Positions 8,747 through 18,216 of a stretch of DNA of 64,000 nt are shown here, piece after piece. The DNA comes from Actinacidiphila acididurans (GTDB lineage: Bacteria; Actinomycetota; Actinomycetes; Streptomycetales; Streptomycetaceae), in the NCBI RefSeq assembly GCF_016918855.1, contig NZ_JADKYB010000008.1, positions 62,001 through 126,000 of the forward strand, given 5' to 3'. A program made the position numbers and the translations under genes. The notes beneath the pieces are model-generated. The model was not told the origin of the DNA, made no database searches, and worked only from the letters and a program-made list of their open reading frames with translations. Each line of letters begins with the position of its first letter. Position 1 is the first letter of the stretch.

Positions 8747-9394
8747 GTGGCAGCATCGACGCCCTCGCCGCCCGGCGGTGATCACTCGGTGCCACGGTCA
8801 CCGGGCCCCGCGGGGGCCCTGCGCCGTGCCCCCGTGCAGCGGCGCAGCGCCGAACGCCTGGCCCGCATTCTGGACGCCTGCGCCCGCGAACTGGACGAAG
8901 TCGGCTACGAGCGGCTGACCACCCGGGCGGTGGCCGCCCGCGCGGGCGTGCCGATCGGCTCGGTCTACCACTTCTTCTCCGACAAGCGGGCGATGGCCGA
9001 CGCGCTCGCCCACCGCAACCTCGACGACTTCCTCGGGCGCACCGCGGCCCGGCTGGCCGAGCCCGGCATCGGCACCGACTGGCGGACCGCGGTGGACGTG
9101 CTGGTGGACGAGTACACCGCGATGAAGCGGACCGCGCCCGGCTTCGCCCTGATCGACTTCGGGGTGCCGGGAGAGACCAACCAGGACCTGGCCGACCGCC
9201 TGCCCGCCCTGCTCGGCGACCGCCTGCCCGCCGACCCGGCCGATCCGACGGTACGACTGGCCCTCGTGATCGCCGTCGAAGCCGCGGACGCGGCACTCCA
9301 ACTGGCCTTCCGCACCGACCCGGACGGCGATCCGCGGGTCCTCGCCGAGACGAAACGGCTGGTACGGGCGTACCTCGGCACCGTACTCGGCTGA
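8747..9394 (+). CDS. TetR-family transcription regulator
   Basis: A 215-residue protein. The helix-turn-helix lies at about residues 25-75 (LTTRAVAARAGVPIGSVYHFF, typical TetR). The C-terminal half is a helical ligand domain ending in AETKRLVRAYLG, close to the group with a TetR_C_17-like fold (subgroup uncertain). The GTG at 8747 was chosen because AGGAGGA sits at 8734-8740 with six bases between; the frame is open further upstream but has no ribosome site. It is divergent from hmgA and 129 bases upstream of the molybdopterin oxidoreductase gene on the same strand, so either could be its target. Confidence 0.88.
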   Translation: MAASTPSPPGGDHSVPRSPGPAGALRRAPVQRRSAERLARILDACARELDEVGYERLTTRAVAARAGVPIGSVYHFFSDKRAMADALAHRNLDDFLGRTAARLAEPGIGTDWRTAVDVLVDEYTAMKRTAPGFALIDFGVPGETNQDLADRLPALLGDRLPADPADPTVRLALVIAVEAADAALQLAFRTDPDGDPRVLAETKRLVRAYLGTVLG

Positions 9395-9523
9395 CGTCGG
9401 CGGCGCCGGAGCCGGCGGTCCGCAGAAGTTGTCCACAGGCCCTGGACCTCATTTCCCTACGCGCGGGTAATGTCGGAGGCCTCATACGCGCGTCAGCGAA
9501 GCCGCACGTCCAGGGGAGCCGTG

Positions 9524-11761
9524 ATGACTCGTACCGCACTGCGCATCTGTCCGTTGTGTGAGGCCACCTGCGGCCTCACCCTGACCATCGACGAGGGCCG
9601 GGTCACCCATGCCCGGGGCGACCAGGAGGATGTGTTCAGCGCGGGATTCGTCTGCCCGAAGGGCGCCTCGTTCGGCGCGCTGGACTCCGATCCCGACCGG
9701 CTGCGCGGGCCGTTGGTGCGACGCGACGGCCGGCTGACCGAGGCCACCTGGGAAGAGGCGTTCGCCGCGGTCGCCGAGGGCCTGGGAGCGGTCATCGGCG
9801 CTCACGGCGGCCAGGCCGTCGGGGTGATGCTGGGCAATCCGAACGTGCACACCATGGCCGGCATGCTGTATCCGGCCCAGCTGATCGGGGCGCTGGGCAC
9901 CCGCAGCCTGTTCACCGCCAGCACCTTGGACCAGATGCCCAAGCACGTCAGTTGCGGCCTCGTCTTCGGCGACCCCGACGCCATTCCCGTGCCCGACCTG
10001 GACCGCACCGACCACCTGCTGCTCATCGGCGCCAACCCCCTGGTGTCCAACGGCAGCCTGGCCACCGCCGCGGACTTCCCCGGCAAGCTGAAGGCCCTGC
10101 GCCGCCGCGGCGGACGCCTGGTGGTGATCGACCCGCACCGCACCAGGACCGCCCGCGCCGCCGACCGGCATGTGGCACCCCGCCCCGGCACCGACGCCGC
10201 CCTGCTCCTGGCCATGGTGCACGTGCTGTTCGCGGAGGACCTGACCGACCCCGGACCGCCGGCCGACCGCCTCGGCGGGATCGACGACGTCCGCGCCCTG
10301 GCGGCCGACTTCGCGCCCGAGGCCGTCGCCGCCTACTGCGACGTGCTGGCCGACGACATCCGCACCCTCGCCCGCGAACTGGCCGCGGCCCCGCGGGCGG
10401 CGGTCTACGGACGGCTGGGCAGCACGGCGGTGGAGTTCGGCACGCTGGCCAGTTGGGCGGTGGACGTGCTCAACGCCCTGACCGGCAACCTCGACCGGCC
10501 CGGCGGAGCCCTCTTCCCGCTGTCCGCCACCGCCCGCGCTCCCCGGCCGCCGCGCCCCGGCAAGGGCTTCGCCACCGGCCGCTGGCACAGCCGGGTCTCC
10601 GGCTACCCCGAGGTCAAGAGCGAACTGCCCGCGGCGGCCCTGGCCGAGGAGATCGACACCCCGGGCGAGGGACGGCTGCGCGCATTGATCGTGGTGGCCG
10701 GCAACCCGGTGCTGTCCGCCCCCGACGGGCTGCGCACCGACCGCGCCCTGGCCGGCCTGGACTTCATGGTCAGCGTCGACCCCTACCTCAACGAGACCTC
10801 CCGCCACGCGCACGTCGTGCTGCCCCCGCCGCCGCCCGCGCAGAGCGCGCACTACGACTTCGCGTTCAGCACGCTCGCGGTGCGCAACACGGTCCGGTAC
10901 AGCCCGCCCGCCGTTCCCCTGGGGCCCGGCCGGCTGGACGAGCCGGAGATCATGGCCCGGCTGGTGCTGGCCGTCCTCGGCCAGGGCGGCCCGGACGCCG
11001 ACCCCGTCCTCGTGGACGAGCAGGCCATCCGGCGCAGGCTGGACAAGGAGAGCGCCGATCCGCACTCGCCGGTCCACGGCAGGCGGCCGGAGGAGCTTGC
11101 CGCGGCGCTGGGCGGCCGCACCGGTTACGAGCGCAGGCTGGACCTGATGCTGCGCCTGGGCCCGTACGGCGACGGCTTCGGCGCCGATCCCGACGGCCTC
11201 ACCCTCGCCAAGGTGCTGGAACACCCCCACGGCATCGACCTGGGACCGCTGCGGCCCCGGATCCCGGAGGTGCTGCGCACCCCGTCCGGCACCGTGGAAC
11301 TGGCACCCGCGCCGATCGCCGCCGACGTACCGCGGCTGCGGGCCGCCGTGGCGGCCGGCGCCGGCGAGCACGCGCTGGTGCTGATCGGCCGCCGACACCT
11401 GCGCTCCAACAACAGCTGGATGCACAACGTGCCGGTGCTCACCGGCGGCAGCAACCGCTGCACCGTGCAGGTCCACCCCGAGGACGCCGCCCGGCTCGGC
11501 CTCGCCGACGGCGCGCTCGCCCGGATCAAGGGCGACGGCGGCGAGATCACCGCACCCGTGGAGATCACCGACGACCTGCGCCGCGGCGTGGTGTGCCTGC
11601 CGCACGGCTGGGGCCACGACCGGACGGGCACCCGGCTGACCGCGGCCAGCCGTGAACCCGGCGCGAACGTCAACCAGTTGCTCGACGGCACCCGGCTGGA
11701 CCCACTGTCCGGCACCGCGGTGCTCAATGGCTTCCCGATACAGGTGGAGGCGGTGCGCTGA
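9524..11761 (+). CDS. Molybdopterin-dependent oxidoreductase, formate dehydrogenase/nitrate reductase type
   Basis: A 745-residue cytoplasmic protein of the DMSO reductase superfamily. The N-terminus has an iron-sulfur motif with Cys9, Cys12, Cys16 and Cys44 (CPLCEATC, then FVCPKG), fitting one [4Fe-4S] cluster. The molybdopterin oxidoreductase fold follows, with recognisable stretches such as [13 protein letters not shown] and [11 protein letters not shown]. The C-terminal molydopterin-binding domain holds [11 protein letters not shown] and VCLPHGWGH. The ATG at 9524 is preceded by AGGGGAG; a GTG three bases earlier is in frame and possible. There is no subunit or maturation gene nearby, so it may work alone with a general electron donor. 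The substrate cannot be named. The next gene is an aldehyde dehydrogenase 196 bases on. Confidence 0.9.
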   Translation: MTRTALRICPLCEATCGLTLTIDEGRVTHARGDQEDVFSAGFVCPKGASFGALDSDPDRLRGPLVRRDGRLTEATWEEAFAAVAEGLGAVIGAHGGQAVGVMLGNPNVHTMAGMLYPAQLIGALGTRSLFTASTLDQMPKHVSCGLVFGDPDAIPVPDLDRTDHLLLIGANPLVSNGSLATAADFPGKLKALRRRGGRLVVIDPHRTRTARAADRHVAPRPGTDAALLLAMVHVLFAEDLTDPGPPADRLGGIDDVRALAADFAPEAVAAYCDVLADDIRTLARELAAAPRAAVYGRLGSTAVEFGTLASWAVDVLNALTGNLDRPGGALFPLSATARAPRPPRPGKGFATGRWHSRVSGYPEVKSELPAAALAEEIDTPGEGRLRALIVVAGNPVLSAPDGLRTDRALAGLDFMVSVDPYLNETSRHAHVVLPPPPPAQSAHYDFAFSTLAVRNTVRYSPPAVPLGPGRLDEPEIMARLVLAVLGQGGPDADPVLVDEQAIRRRLDKESADPHSPVHGRRPEELAAALGGRTGYERRLDLMLRLGPYGDGFGADPDGLTLAKVLEHPHGIDLGPLRPRIPEVLRTPSGTVELAPAPIAADVPRLRAAVAAGAGEHALVLIGRRHLRSNNSWMHNVPVLTGGSNRCTVQVHPEDAARLGLADGALARIKGDGGEITAPVEITDDLRRGVVCLPHGWGHDRTGTRLTAASREPGANVNQLLDGTRLDPLSGTAVLNGFPIQVEAVR

Positions 11762-11957
11762 GCACCCGCCAGGCGGAGGACGGCACCGACCAGCAGCCGT
11801 TCTCCATGGCCCGGCGCATACGGACGGCCCGCTGGTCACCCCGAAACCAAACGGCGCCGGCTCGGGCGCCGGACGCACAGCGGCGATCCCGGAGGGCAGC
11901 ACAGTGGACGGCAGGAACGAGACGGCGGGCGGCGGCCCCGTCCCTGAGGTGGCGCAC

Positions 11958-13361
11958 ATGCACCAGGCTCGCGACGCCATGTACATCGGCGGGCAGTGGC
12001 GGCCCGCCCGGGGCGAGCGGCGGATCGACGTGCTCGACCCGGCGAGCGAGCGGGTCATCGGCCAGGTCCCGGCCGGCACCGCGCTCGACGTGGACGACGC
12101 GGTCCGGGCCGCCCGCGCCGCCCTGCCCGGCTGGGCGGCCACCCCGCCCGCCGACCGGGCCGCCGTCCTCGCCGCCGCCCGCGACCTGATGGTCGCTCGC
12201 CGCGAGGCCATCGCCACCACGGTCACCGCCGAACTCGGCGCCCCGCCCGCCTTCGCCGCCGCCGTCCACACCGATCTGCCCATCACGGTCATGGGCTCCT
12301 ACGCCACGCTCGCCGCAGAGCACCCCTTCGAGGAGCGGGTCGGCAACTCCCGGGTGTTCCACGAGCCGGTCGGCGTCGTCGGGGCGATCACCCCCTGGAA
12401 CTACCCGCTGCACCAGGTCGTCGCGAAGGTCGCCCCCGCACTCGCGGCAGGCTGCACGGTCGTCCTCAAGCCCGCCGAGGACACCCCGCTGGTCGCCCAG
12501 CAGTTCGCGGAGATCCTGCACGAAGCCGGACTGCCGGCAGGGGTGTTCAACCTGGTCACCGGCCTCGGCCCGGTGGCCGGGCAGGCGCTCGCCGAGCACC
12601 CCGGGGTCGACCTGGTCTCCTTCACCGGTTCCACCGCCGTGGGCCGGCTGATCGGGGCGGTGGCCGGTGGTGCGGTCAAGCGGGTGGCGCTCGAACTCGG
12701 CGGCAAGTCCGCGAACGTCGTCCTGCCGGGCGCCGACCTGGCCCGCGCGGTCAACGTCGGGGTGGCGAACGTGTTCGCCAACGCCGGCCAGACGTGCAGC
12801 GCGTGGACCAGGATCCTGGTGGACGAGGCACGGTACGAGGAGGCGGTGGCCATCGCCGCCAAGGCCGCCGCCAAGTACGTGCCGGGCGACCGGCTGGGCC
12901 CGCTGGTCAGCGCCGCGCAGCGGGAAAGGGTGCGCGGATACATACGCAGCGGCGTCGAGCAGGGCGCCCGCATCGTGACCGGCGGAGCGGAGGCCCCCGA
13001 GGGACTGCCCACCGGGTACTACGTACGGCCCACCGTGTTCGCCGACGTCACTGCCGAGATGACCGTCGCCCAGGAGGAGATCTTCGGCCCGGTCGTCGTC
13101 CTCATCCGCTACCGCGACGAGGAGGACGCCCTGCGCATCGCCAACGGCACGGTCTACGGGCTGGCCGGCGCGGTGTGGGCCGCAGACGAGGAGACGGCGG
13201 TCGCCTTCGCCCGGCGCATGGACACCGGCCAGGTCGACATCAACGGCGGCCGCTTCAACCCGCTGGCCCCCTTCGGCGGCTACAAGCAGTCCGGGGTGGG
13301 CCGGGAACTGGGCAGCCACGGGCTGGCGGAATACCTGCAGACCAAGTCGCTCCAGTTCTGA
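11958..13361 (+). CDS. NAD(P)-dependent aldehyde dehydrogenase
   Basis: A 467-residue ALDH-superfamily enzyme that oxidises an aldehyde to the acid. The key residues are visible: Asn148 in TPWNYP, general base Glu246 in LELGGKSAN and nucleophile Cys280 in NAGQTCSA. The end ([19 protein letters not shown]) is also typical. The start is uncertain: ATG 11958 begins where homologues usually begin (ARDAMYIGG), but an in-frame GTG at 11904 has a better ribosome site (GGAGG at 11891-11895) and would add 18 residues. It is followed 151 bases later by an alcohol dehydrogenase on the same strand. The pair could take an alcohol through its aldehyde to the acid; the substrate is unknown. Confidence 0.93.
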   Translation: MHQARDAMYIGGQWRPARGERRIDVLDPASERVIGQVPAGTALDVDDAVRAARAALPGWAATPPADRAAVLAAARDLMVARREAIATTVTAELGAPPAFAAAVHTDLPITVMGSYATLAAEHPFEERVGNSRVFHEPVGVVGAITPWNYPLHQVVAKVAPALAAGCTVVLKPAEDTPLVAQQFAEILHEAGLPAGVFNLVTGLGPVAGQALAEHPGVDLVSFTGSTAVGRLIGAVAGGAVKRVALELGGKSANVVLPGADLARAVNVGVANVFANAGQTCSAWTRILVDEARYEEAVAIAAKAAAKYVPGDRLGPLVSAAQRERVRGYIRSGVEQGARIVTGGAEAPEGLPTGYYVRPTVFADVTAEMTVAQEEIFGPVVVLIRYRDEEDALRIANGTVYGLAGAVWAADEETAVAFARRMDTGQVDINGGRFNPLAPFGGYKQSGVGRELGSHGLAEYLQTKSLQF

Positions 13362-13512
13362 CCGCTTCTGAGGAGTTCCGGCCAGTTCCGATCAGAGGGA
13401 TCGGGGCCCGGGACGCGGGTGGGCTCGCCTGTCCCTGGCCCGTACCGAGCTCCCGAGCCGCTGACGACGAAACGACGAATCGACAACCCGCCGACGTTCA
13501 CCAGGAGATGCC

Positions 13513-14595
13513 GTGGTCCGCGCTGCCGTACTGCCAGAGGTGAAGGCACCGCTCGTGGTCGCCGAGATCGAGTTGCCGGAGCCGGGGCCCGGGGAGGTGC
13601 GGGTGCGGCTGGCGGCGGCGGGGGTGTGCCATTCGGACCTGTCGTTGTCGAACGGGACACTGCGGCAGCCGGTTCCCGCGGTGCTCGGGCACGAGGGCGC
13701 GGGCACGGTGGTGGCGGTGGGGGAGGGCGTCGAGCGGGTGGCACCCGGCGACCGGGTGGTGCTCAACTGGGCCCCCGCCTGCGGCGCCTGCCACTTCTGC
13801 GGGCTGGACGAGCCCTGGCTGTGCGCGAACGCGGGAGCCGCGGCCGGCAAGCCGTACGCCAGGTTGGCCGCCGACGGCGCCGCGCTGTACCCGGGCCTGG
13901 GCACCGCGGTCTTCGCCGAGGAGACCGTGGTGGCGGCGAACGCGGTGCTGCCGTTGCCGGACGGTGTGCCGTTGGCGGACGCGGCCCTGCTCGGCTGCGC
14001 GGTCCTCACCGGATACGGCGCGGTGCACCACAGCGCGCGGCTGCGCGAAGGGGAGTCGGTGGCCGTCTTCGGGGTCGGCGGGGTGGGCCTGGCGGTGATC
14101 CAGTCCGCGCGGATCGCCGGCGCCGGGCGGATCATCGCGGTGGACGTCGCCCCGGCCAAGGAGGAGCTGGCAAGAGCGGCGGGCGCCACGGACTTCGTGG
14201 TCTCGGGCGAGGGCACGGCCAAGCGGATCCGTGAGCTCACCGCGGGACACGGCACCGACGCCGCCGTGGAGTGCGTGGGCCGGGCCGACACCATACGGGC
14301 CGCCTGGTCGGCCACCCGGCGCGGCGGGCGGACCACGGTGGTGGGCATCGGCGGGCAGGACGAGCAGGTCACCTTCTCCGCGCTGGAGCTGTTCTATTTC
14401 GGCCGGACCCTGTCGGGCTGCGTGTACGGCAACTGCGACCCGGCCCGCGACCTGCCGGTGCTGGCCGGGCACGTCCGGGCCGGCCGGCTCGACCTGTCCG
14501 CGATGGTCACCGAGCGGATCGGGCTCGACGGCATACCCGCCGCCTTCGAGGCGATGACGGCGGGGCGCGGCGGGCGCGCGCTGGTCGTCTTCTGA
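13513..14595 (+). CDS. Zinc-dependent medium-chain alcohol dehydrogenase
   Basis: A 360-residue MDR enzyme of the class III-like group. The catalytic zinc site includes Cys39 (AAAGVCHSD) and His60-Glu61 (LGHEGAG). The structural zinc cysteines are 90, 93, 96 and 104 (CGACHFC...C). The nucleotide fold begins at FGVGGVG, with an aspartate in IIAVDVA that favours NAD. The start is GTG at 13513, with AGGAGA five bases before it; an overlapping ATG is in another frame. It probably forms a functional pair with the aldehyde dehydrogenase upstream. Its stop codon lies at the beginning of a 9-base tandem repeat array. Confidence 0.93.
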   Translation: MVRAAVLPEVKAPLVVAEIELPEPGPGEVRVRLAAAGVCHSDLSLSNGTLRQPVPAVLGHEGAGTVVAVGEGVERVAPGDRVVLNWAPACGACHFCGLDEPWLCANAGAAAGKPYARLAADGAALYPGLGTAVFAEETVVAANAVLPLPDGVPLADAALLGCAVLTGYGAVHHSARLREGESVAVFGVGGVGLAVIQSARIAGAGRIIAVDVAPAKEELARAAGATDFVVSGEGTAKRIRELTAGHGTDAAVECVGRADTIRAAWSATRRGGRTTVVGIGGQDEQVTFSALELFYFGRTLSGCVYGNCDPARDLPVLAGHVRAGRLDLSAMVTERIGLDGIPAAFEAMTAGRGGRALVVF

Positions 14596-14668
14596 GGACT
14601 TCGAGGACTGCGAGGATTGCGAGGACTTCGAGGACTTCGAGGACTCCGGAGGGGACTCCGAGGACTCC
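14594..14668. repeat. 9-base tandem repeat array (GAGGACTTC type)
   Basis: Six perfectly phased units run from 14594 to 14647 (GAGGACTTC, GAGGACTGC, GAGGATTGC, then GAGGACTTC twice, then GAGGACTCC), followed by a 12-base variant and one more GAGGACTCC ending at 14668. The array starts inside the stop codon of the alcohol dehydrogenase gene and ends just before the convergent DUF402 gene. Because the period is a multiple of three, expansion or loss would not shift a reading frame. Confidence 0.85.
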
Positions 14669-14678
14669 GGGGAGGCCG

Positions 14679-15236
14679 TCAGAAGGGCCGGAGCCCGTCC
14701 GTCCGGGCCAGCCAGGCGTGGTGGGTGCCGTCGAAGGGGGCAGTGCCCGCGGCGACGGCGCGCAGCAGCCAGGTGGCGGAGTCGGTGGCCGCGGTGACGA
14801 CGTCGGGCGGGTAGCCGTAGCGCTCCTGGTGCTCGGCGAACTCGTCCTCGTCGACCAGGAGGGGGTCGGCCACGCCGCGTTTGCGCAGCACGTCGAGGTC
14901 GAGGTCGACCATCGTGACCTCGCCGGGCGAGGGCCAGCGCGGCGGCGTGGTGATGTCGCAGTAGATCTCGGTGCTGCGCGGCGCCGCGTTGAAGGCGGCC
15001 GTCCACCACGCGTCCCGCGGAAAGAGGATGACGTGCGCCTCGGGCAGCGGGACCTCTCGCCCCAGGCCCTTGCGCATCACGCCGTTCGCCGGCAGCCCGA
15101 GCCACACCCCGTGCTCGTCCTCGCCGAGGCGCCGCATCCGCAGGTTCCAGTGCAGCGAGCCGTCGTACTTGCGGTAGTTGACCTGCACGGACGCCTGGTC
15201 CGCCGTCTGCTCCGGTGCTGCCCCCGATATCGCCAT
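14679..15236 (-). CDS. DUF402 domain protein
   Basis: A 185-residue protein with a central DUF402 (FomD barrel-like) domain. Recognisable features are HWNLRMRRLGEDEHGVWLG near the start and the acidic metal-binding type stretch YCDITTPP...VDLDLDVL, followed by LLVDEDEFAEHQ. Members of this superfamily include FomD-type nucleotide hydrolases and RNase-like proteins, so phosphoester or nucleotide hydrolysis is likely, but no substrate can be given. The ATG at 15236 is preceded by CCAGGAT at a workable distance; an in-frame ATG at 15245 would add three residues. It is convergent with the alcohol dehydrogenase and downstream of a TetR gene on the same strand. Confidence 0.85.
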   Translation of the reverse strand: MAISGAAPEQTADQASVQVNYRKYDGSLHWNLRMRRLGEDEHGVWLGLPANGVMRKGLGREVPLPEAHVILFPRDAWWTAAFNAAPRSTEIYCDITTPPRWPSPGEVTMVDLDLDVLRKRGVADPLLVDEDEFAEHQERYGYPPDVVTAATDSATWLLRAVAAGTAPFDGTHHAWLARTDGLRPF

Positions 15237-15313
15237 GGGCGTCATCCTGGCAGCCGCCCCCGCCGTACGCCCCGGTTTTTCCGGCCGAGGGGGGACGCGC
15301 ACCAGGGCGCGGC

Positions 15314-15994
15314 CTACTCCGCAGCGGCGCCCTTCGCCCCGCCCTGTGCGTCGTCCTTCCCCGCGCCCAGCTCCGCGTACTGCAGGGCGAGCCCGTCCAC
15401 CAGCGCGCGCAGGCCCGTTTCGAAGGCCCCCTCGTCCACCTGCTCGCGGTGCCGGGCCAGCAGGTGGGCCTGGCCGAGGTGCGGGTAGTCGGCGGGATCG
15501 TACGCGGCGGCGTCCCCGACGAAGCCGGCCGCGAAGGAGCCCAGCGCGGACCCGGTGACGAAGTACCGCATGAGCGCCCCGATCCGGGTCGCCTGGGCCG
15601 GCGGCCAGCCCGCCTCGACCATGCCGCCGAACACGGCGTCGGCCATCCGCAGCCCGGCCGGCCGCAGCCCGGGGCCGACCGCGAGGTAGGGCACCAGCCG
15701 CGGGTGCTCGGTGAGCGCGGCCCGGTAGGAGCGGCCCCACGCGAGCAGCGCGCCGCGCCAGTCCCGGCCGTCCCGGAACATCGACAGGTCGACACGTCCG
15801 ACCACCGTGTCGGCCGCCGCGTCGAGGATCGCCTCCTTGGTGGCGAAGTGGTTGTACAACGAGGGCCCGCTGACCCCGAGTTCCGCCGCCAGTCGTCGGG
15901 TGGACAGTGCGGCGAGCCCCTCCTCGTCGATGAGCGCGAGCGCGGTCGTCACGATGCGGTCGCGGCTGAGGAGGGGCTTGCGGGGGCGTGCCAT
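15314..15994 (-). CDS. TetR-family regulator (TetR_C-like ligand domain)
   Basis: A 226-residue regulator. The N-terminal helix-turn-helix is LSTRRLAAELGVSGPSLYNHF. The C-terminal domain is like that of tetracycline repressor-type proteins (HPRLVPYLAVGPGLRP, then a long GFVGDAAAYD loop). The ATG at 15994 (MARPRKP) was chosen over a start three codons earlier because homologues begin with a short basic tail. It is divergent from an acyl-CoA dehydrogenase gene with 68 bases between the starts. An inverted repeat at 16023-16041 sits in that gap and is its most likely operator, so it probably controls both genes. An acyl-CoA or similar effector is inference. Confidence 0.9.
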   Translation of the reverse strand: MARPRKPLLSRDRIVTTALALIDEEGLAALSTRRLAAELGVSGPSLYNHFATKEAILDAAADTVVGRVDLSMFRDGRDWRGALLAWGRSYRAALTEHPRLVPYLAVGPGLRPAGLRMADAVFGGMVEAGWPPAQATRIGALMRYFVTGSALGSFAAGFVGDAAAYDPADYPHLGQAHLLARHREQVDEGAFETGLRALVDGLALQYAELGAGKDDAQGGAKGAAAE

Positions 15995-16022
15995 GCGGCA
16001 CATAGTAGAGGCTGCCCGCAGA

Positions 16023-16041
16023 AAACTAGCGGTGATAGTTT
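16023..16041. promoter_or_regulatory. Inverted repeat, candidate TetR operator
   Basis: AAACTA (16023-16028) and TAGTTT (16036-16041) are perfect 6-base arms around a 7-base centre. The site lies in the 68-base gap between the divergent TetR gene (start 15994) and acyl-CoA dehydrogenase gene (start 16063). The local A/T-rich patch stands out from the GC-rich surroundings, and a single bound dimer could cover both promoters. Confidence 0.6.
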
Positions 16042-16062
16042 CGGGGAAGGCTGGACCCGACC

Positions 16063-17211
16063 GTGAACCTTGAGTTGTCCGAGGAACAGGCCGCCGCCAA
16101 GGCGCTGGCCAGGGACTTCGCCGACCGGGAGATCGTTCCGCACGCCGCGGCCTGGGACCGCGCGGAGAGCGTGGACCGGGCGATCGTGAAGAAACTCGGC
16201 GCGGTCGGCTTCCTCGGCCTGACCATCGGCGAGGAGTACGGCGGCTCCGGCGGCGACCACCTCGCGTACTGCCTGGTGACCGAGGAACTGGGCCGCGGCG
16301 ACTCCTCGGTCCGCGGCATCGTCTCGGTCTCCCTCGGCCTTGTCGCCAAGTCGATCGCCCACTGGGGCACCGAGGAGCACAAGCGCGCCTGGCTGCCCCG
16401 GCTCACCTCGGGCGAGGCCCTGGGCTGCTTCGGGCTGACCGAGCCCGGCACCGGCTCGGACGCCGCAAACCTCACCACCCGCGCCCGCCGGGACGGCGAC
16501 ACGTACGTGATCGACGGCAGCAAGATGTTCATCACCAACGGCACCTGGGCCGATGTCGTCCTGCTCTTCGCCCGAACCGGCGGCGAGGGCCACCAGGGCA
16601 TCAGCGCCTTCCTGGTGCCGGCCGACACGCCCGGCCTCACCCGCCGCGAGGTCCACGGCAAGCTCGGCCTGCGCGGGCAGGCCACCGCCGAAATCGTGCT
16701 GGACTCCGTACGCGTGCCGGCCGACGCCATGCTCGGGCCCGAGGGCAAGGGCTTCTCGGTGGCCATGTCCGCGCTGGCCAAGGGCCGGATGTCGGTCGCG
16801 GCCGGCTGTGTCGGCATCGCCCAGGCGTGCCTGGAGGCGGCGGTGGCGTACGCGGGGGAGCGCGAGCAGTTCGGCGCGCCCATCGCCCACCACCAACTGG
16901 TGCAGGAACTGCTCGCCGACATCGCGGTGGACGTGTCCGCGGCCCGGCTGCTCACCTGGCAGGTGGCCGACCTCATCGACCGCGGACTGCCCTTCGCCAC
17001 CGAGTCCTCGGCCGCCAAGCTCTACGCCAGCGAGGCCGCCGTACGCTGCGCCAACAACGCCCTCCAGGTGTTCGGCGGCTACGGCTACATCGACGACTAC
17101 CCGGTGGGCAAGCTGCTGCGCGACGCCCGGGTGATGACGCTGTACGAAGGCACCAGCCAGATCCACAAGCTGCTCATCGGACGATCGCTCACCGGTGTGT
17201 CGGCTTTCTGA
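16063..17211 (+). CDS. Acyl-CoA dehydrogenase
   Basis: A 382-residue FAD enzyme of normal length that makes the 2,3-double bond of an acyl-CoA. Typical stretches are CFGLTEPGTGSDAA (FAD contact), GSKMFITNG, and the C-terminal MTLYEGTSQI with catalytic base Glu362. The position of this glutamate is that of the short/branched- and medium-chain group. The start is GTG at 16063, weakly preceded by GGGGAAGG. It stands alone on its strand, divergent from a TetR regulator that probably controls it through the repeat at 16023. The exact acyl chain used cannot be told. Confidence 0.94.
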   Translation: MNLELSEEQAAAKALARDFADREIVPHAAAWDRAESVDRAIVKKLGAVGFLGLTIGEEYGGSGGDHLAYCLVTEELGRGDSSVRGIVSVSLGLVAKSIAHWGTEEHKRAWLPRLTSGEALGCFGLTEPGTGSDAANLTTRARRDGDTYVIDGSKMFITNGTWADVVLLFARTGGEGHQGISAFLVPADTPGLTRREVHGKLGLRGQATAEIVLDSVRVPADAMLGPEGKGFSVAMSALAKGRMSVAAGCVGIAQACLEAAVAYAGEREQFGAPIAHHQLVQELLADIAVDVSAARLLTWQVADLIDRGLPFATESSAAKLYASEAAVRCANNALQVFGGYGYIDDYPVGKLLRDARVMTLYEGTSQIHKLLIGRSLTGVSAF

Positions 17212-17279
17212 CTCCCGGCCGGCCCTCCGAAGCCCCGTCCCACCATGTCCGCCCGGTCGTACGGTACGTTCGTCCGCCT

Positions 17280-17311
17280 GAGCAACCGCTCAGTATCTAA
17301 GCGCTTGCTCA
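17280..17311. promoter_or_regulatory. Near-perfect inverted repeat upstream of a TetR gene
   Basis: GAGCAACCGCT (17280-17290) pairs with AGCGCTTGCTC (17300-17310), 10 of 11 positions, across a 9-base centre. The right half, AAGCGCTTGCTCA (17299-17311), is found again exactly at 18738-18750 upstream of the MaoC gene. The site is about 90 bases before the TetR start at 17399, so self-regulation is likely. The core is similar to the KstR2 consensus AnCAAGnnCTTGnT known from mycobacteria, with one or two mismatches. Confidence 0.6.
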
Positions 17312-17398
17312 CCCGACGGGTAAGGTGTGGCCCTGTCAACAAAACTGGGTCCGAACACCCGGGTCGAGGGATCCGGCGCCCGGCGGGAGGAGCGAGCG

Positions 17399-18073
17399 AT
17401 GAGTGCGCAGGCGCACGCGAGCGGCGAGGACTCGCCCACGAACGGCACCGGATCCGCCCTGTCCGGCGAGAGCTGGAACGACATCACCCCCGACGCCGCC
17501 CGGCGGCTGGTGGTCGCCGCCGTCGAGGCGTTCGCGGAACGCGGCTACCACGCCACCACCACCCGCGACATCGCCGGCCGGGCCGGCATGAGCCCGGCAG
17601 CGCTCTACATCCACTACAAGACCAAGGAAGAGCTGCTCTACCAGATCAGCAAGGTCGGCCACCTGCGCTCGCTGGCGCTGCTCTCCGAGGCCCGGGACGC
17701 CGCCGCCCCCGCCGCGGACCGGCTGGCCACCGCGGTACGGCGGTTCGTGCGCTGGCACGCGGAATACCACACCACCGGGCGGGTCGTGCAGTACGAACTC
17801 GGCGCGCTCGCCGCCGACCACTACGCCGAGATCGTGGCGCTGCGCCGGCGGTCCGAGGACGCGATCCGCTCGATCATCGAGGAGGGCGTGGCGGCGGGCG
17901 ACTTCGACGTGCCCGACGTGTCCGGCACCACCCTCGCCGTCCTGTCGCTGTGCATCGACGTGGCCCGCTGGTTCAACCCGCGCGGCCGCCGCACCCCCGA
18001 CGAGGTGGGCGAGCTGTACGCCGACCTGGTCCTGCGGATGGTGGGCGCCCCGCGGCAGCCGGCCCGTCCGTAA
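17399..18073 (+). CDS. TetR-family regulator, probable controller of acyl-CoA metabolism genes
   Basis: A 224-residue regulator. A 25-residue polar leader precedes the helix-turn-helix (TTTRDIAGRAGMSPAALYIHY), and the C-terminal domain ends with a conserved DVARWFNPRGRRTPDEVGELYADLVLRMV type segment. That ending is common in actinobacterial TetR proteins beside acyl-CoA dehydrogenases. The ATG at 17399 follows GGGAGGAG with six bases between. A near-perfect inverted repeat lies upstream, and half of it recurs at the MaoC promoter, so at least these two genes are likely targets. It is convergent with MaoC. The family relation to KstR2 is suggested by the DNA motif only. Confidence 0.9.
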   Translation: MSAQAHASGEDSPTNGTGSALSGESWNDITPDAARRLVVAAVEAFAERGYHATTTRDIAGRAGMSPAALYIHYKTKEELLYQISKVGHLRSLALLSEARDAAAPAADRLATAVRRFVRWHAEYHTTGRVVQYELGALAADHYAEIVALRRRSEDAIRSIIEEGVAAGDFDVPDVSGTTLAVLSLCIDVARWFNPRGRRTPDEVGELYADLVLRMVGAPRQPARP

Positions 18074-18140
18074 CCCGTACGGACCACTCGCCGTACGCGG
18101 GTGACGACATCACCCGTACGGAGGACGAGCCACCCGTACG

Positions 18141-18189
18141 GGTCACGGATCACGGGTCACGGGTCACGGGTCACGGGTCACGGATCAGA
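18141..18189. repeat. 7-base tandem repeat (GGTCACG)
   Basis: Six contiguous 7-base units run from 18141 to 18182 (GGTCACG five times and GATCACG once), then a degenerate unit GATCAGA. Three copies of ACCCGTACGG precede it at 18073, 18112 and 18132. The array fills most of the gap between the convergent TetR and MaoC genes. I see no coding or obvious terminator role. Confidence 0.85.
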
Positions 18190-18216
18190 CGTAGAACGAC
18201 GGATCACACGTAGAAC
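18181..18216. repeat. 17-base direct duplication at the end of the MaoC gene
   Basis: CGGATCAGACGTAGAAC (18181-18197) and CGGATCACACGTAGAAC (18200-18216) differ at one base and are 19 bases apart. The second copy contains the last codons and stop of the MaoC gene on the minus strand, and the first copy lies just beyond. This looks like a slippage duplication that left the gene end intact. Confidence 0.85.

Noticed and set aside
18141-18189. CRISPR-like array
   Set aside because: The units are 7 bases, contiguous and without spacers.
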